Shown: one piece after another, positions 6,177-6,804 of the stretch
Layout: each line of letters starts with the position of its first letter
Numbering within the stretch: the first letter of the stretch is position 1
Assembly (NCBI GenBank): GCA_002316015.1
Contig: DCCS01000024.1
Coordinates: 1 to 6,804 of the forward strand
Source of the DNA: Prevotellaceae bacterium UBA1075
GTDB lineage: Bacteria; Bacteroidota; Bacteroidia; Bacteroidales; Bacteroidaceae
DNA length: 6,804 bases
Direction: 5' to 3'
Position numbers and translations under genes: made by a program
Notes under the pieces: generated by a model
The model's database searches: none
What the model saw: the letters and a program-made list of their open reading frames with translations, nothing else
What the model was told of the DNA's origin: nothing

Positions 6177-6749
6177 ATGACGATAGAGGAGCATCCCCTC
6201 GAGCCCTTCCTGCCCGATGGAGCACGCGTGCTGTTCCTGGGCAGTTTCCCTCCACCCCGCAAGCGGTGGAGCATGGACTTCTTTTACCCCAACTGGCTCA
6301 ATGACTTCTGGCGCATCATGGGACTCATCTTCCTGGCCGACAGCCACGCCCTGGAGACTGCGGGTGCCAAGCGGTTTGACCGGGAGAGGGTCATCCGCCT
6401 TGCCCGGGAGCACGGCCTGGCCTTCTTCGACACCGCCCGCAGGGTGTGCCGCACCAGGGACAATGCCAGCGACCAGTACCTGGAGATTGAGGAGCCCACC
6501 GATGTGGCTGCCCTGCTGGGTCACCTGCCCCATTGCCGTCAGGTGGTGACCACAGGCGGCAAGGCCAGTGAGGAACTGCTGGGGCAGACCGATGCCCAGG
6601 CCATCCCTGCCGTGGGGGCATGCACGGACTGCCGCATCGGAGGGCGGGCTGTGCGCTGGTGGCGAATGCCGAGCACCTCGCGTGCCTACCCCATGAAGAT
6701 GGAGCAGAAGGCCGGGTGCTACAGCCGCATTTTCACGCAGGGGGAATGA
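6177..6749 (+). CDS. Uracil-DNA glycosylase superfamily protein (possible hypoxanthine/uracil glycosylase)
   Basis: The 190-residue protein carries the two hallmark segments of this superfamily. The first is LGSFPPPRK at 21-29, followed by FFYPNWLNDFW at 35-45, which resembles the F(Y)xxPxNxFW pattern of the Mug/family 6 group, where an asparagine is catalytic. The second is MPSTSRAYP at 164-172, equivalent to the DNA-intercalating motif II (LPSTSPA-like). TTGGKA at 125-130 marks the central strand. Such enzymes remove deaminated bases (uracil, hypoxanthine) from DNA as the first step of base excision repair. Length fits the family. It follows the nuclease gene by 100 bases on the same strand with no clear promoter or Shine-Dalgarno seen between. 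Exact substrate cannot be read from sequence; DNA-deoxyinosine glycosylase is one option. Confidence 0.82.
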   Translation: MTIEEHPLEPFLPDGARVLFLGSFPPPRKRWSMDFFYPNWLNDFWRIMGLIFLADSHALETAGAKRFDRERVIRLAREHGLAFFDTARRVCRTRDNASDQYLEIEEPTDVAALLGHLPHCRQVVTTGGKASEELLGQTDAQAIPAVGACTDCRIGGRAVRWWRMPSTSRAYPMKMEQKAGCYSRIFTQGE

Positions 6750-6779
6750 CAGGCACCGCTGGAGAGGCAAGGCGGAGGA

Positions 6780-6797
6780 AACGCAGCGCACTGCGTT
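6780..6797 (+). terminator. Small hairpin after the glycosylase gene, possible terminator
   Basis: AACGCAG (6780-6786) pairs perfectly with CTGCGTT (6791-6797) around a CGCA tetraloop, 30 bases beyond the stop codon. No T-run follows before the window ends at 6804, so it is only a weak terminator candidate. Confidence 0.3.
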
Positions 6798-6804
6798 GGC
6801 GGAT

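Noticed and set aside
5237..6274. Long minus-strand frame opposite the HD nuclease gene
   Set aside because: The plus-strand protein has an intact HD metal site; the antisense frame has no family features.
1..6804. CRISPR array or phage/defence module
   Set aside because: No regularly spaced repeats and no cas, integrase, toxin-antitoxin or restriction genes are visible; the tandem repeats found are short, two-copy and intragenic or at the left edge.

Overview
The window looks like chromosomal DNA from a GC-rich member of the Bacteroidales, possibly Prevotellaceae or a relative. The evidence is the GroEL/GroES sequence type, the POT transporter type, and two upstream regions with the Bacteroidetes promoter -7 element (TAnnTTTG). 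The exact genus cannot be read from the sequence.

Layout. Positions 1-417 hold no convincing gene. The first ~70 bases are AT-rich and carry a repeated GGACATT-type motif that could be the end of a mobile element. The remainder holds a series of hairpins. The minus strand then carries, reading right to left, groES (4105-3833), groEL (3776-2142), a very strong intrinsic terminator (2104-2048), and a separately promoted POT-family peptide transporter gene (1926-418). The plus strand carries three genes reading right: an unrecognised polytopic membrane protein (4341-5219), a YhaM-like OB-fold/HD-domain nuclease (5216-6076, overlapping the previous gene by ATGA), and a uracil/hypoxanthine-DNA glycosylase superfamily protein (6177-6749). 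The 235-base divergent gap between groES and the membrane protein gene contains a plus-strand -7 element and a long interrupted inverted repeat.

Functionally, groES and groEL form the usual two-gene chaperonin operon. The transporter is an independent unit for peptide uptake. The plus-strand trio pairs a membrane protein of unknown role with two probable nucleic-acid maintenance enzymes. The overlap suggests co-translation of the first two, while the third starts 100 bases later and may or may not share their transcript.

No CRISPR array, phage module, tRNA or rRNA gene was seen. Most of the window is conserved core genome. The least explained parts are the left 417 bases, the inverted repeat upstream of groES, the palindrome upstream of the transporter promoter, and the membrane protein.
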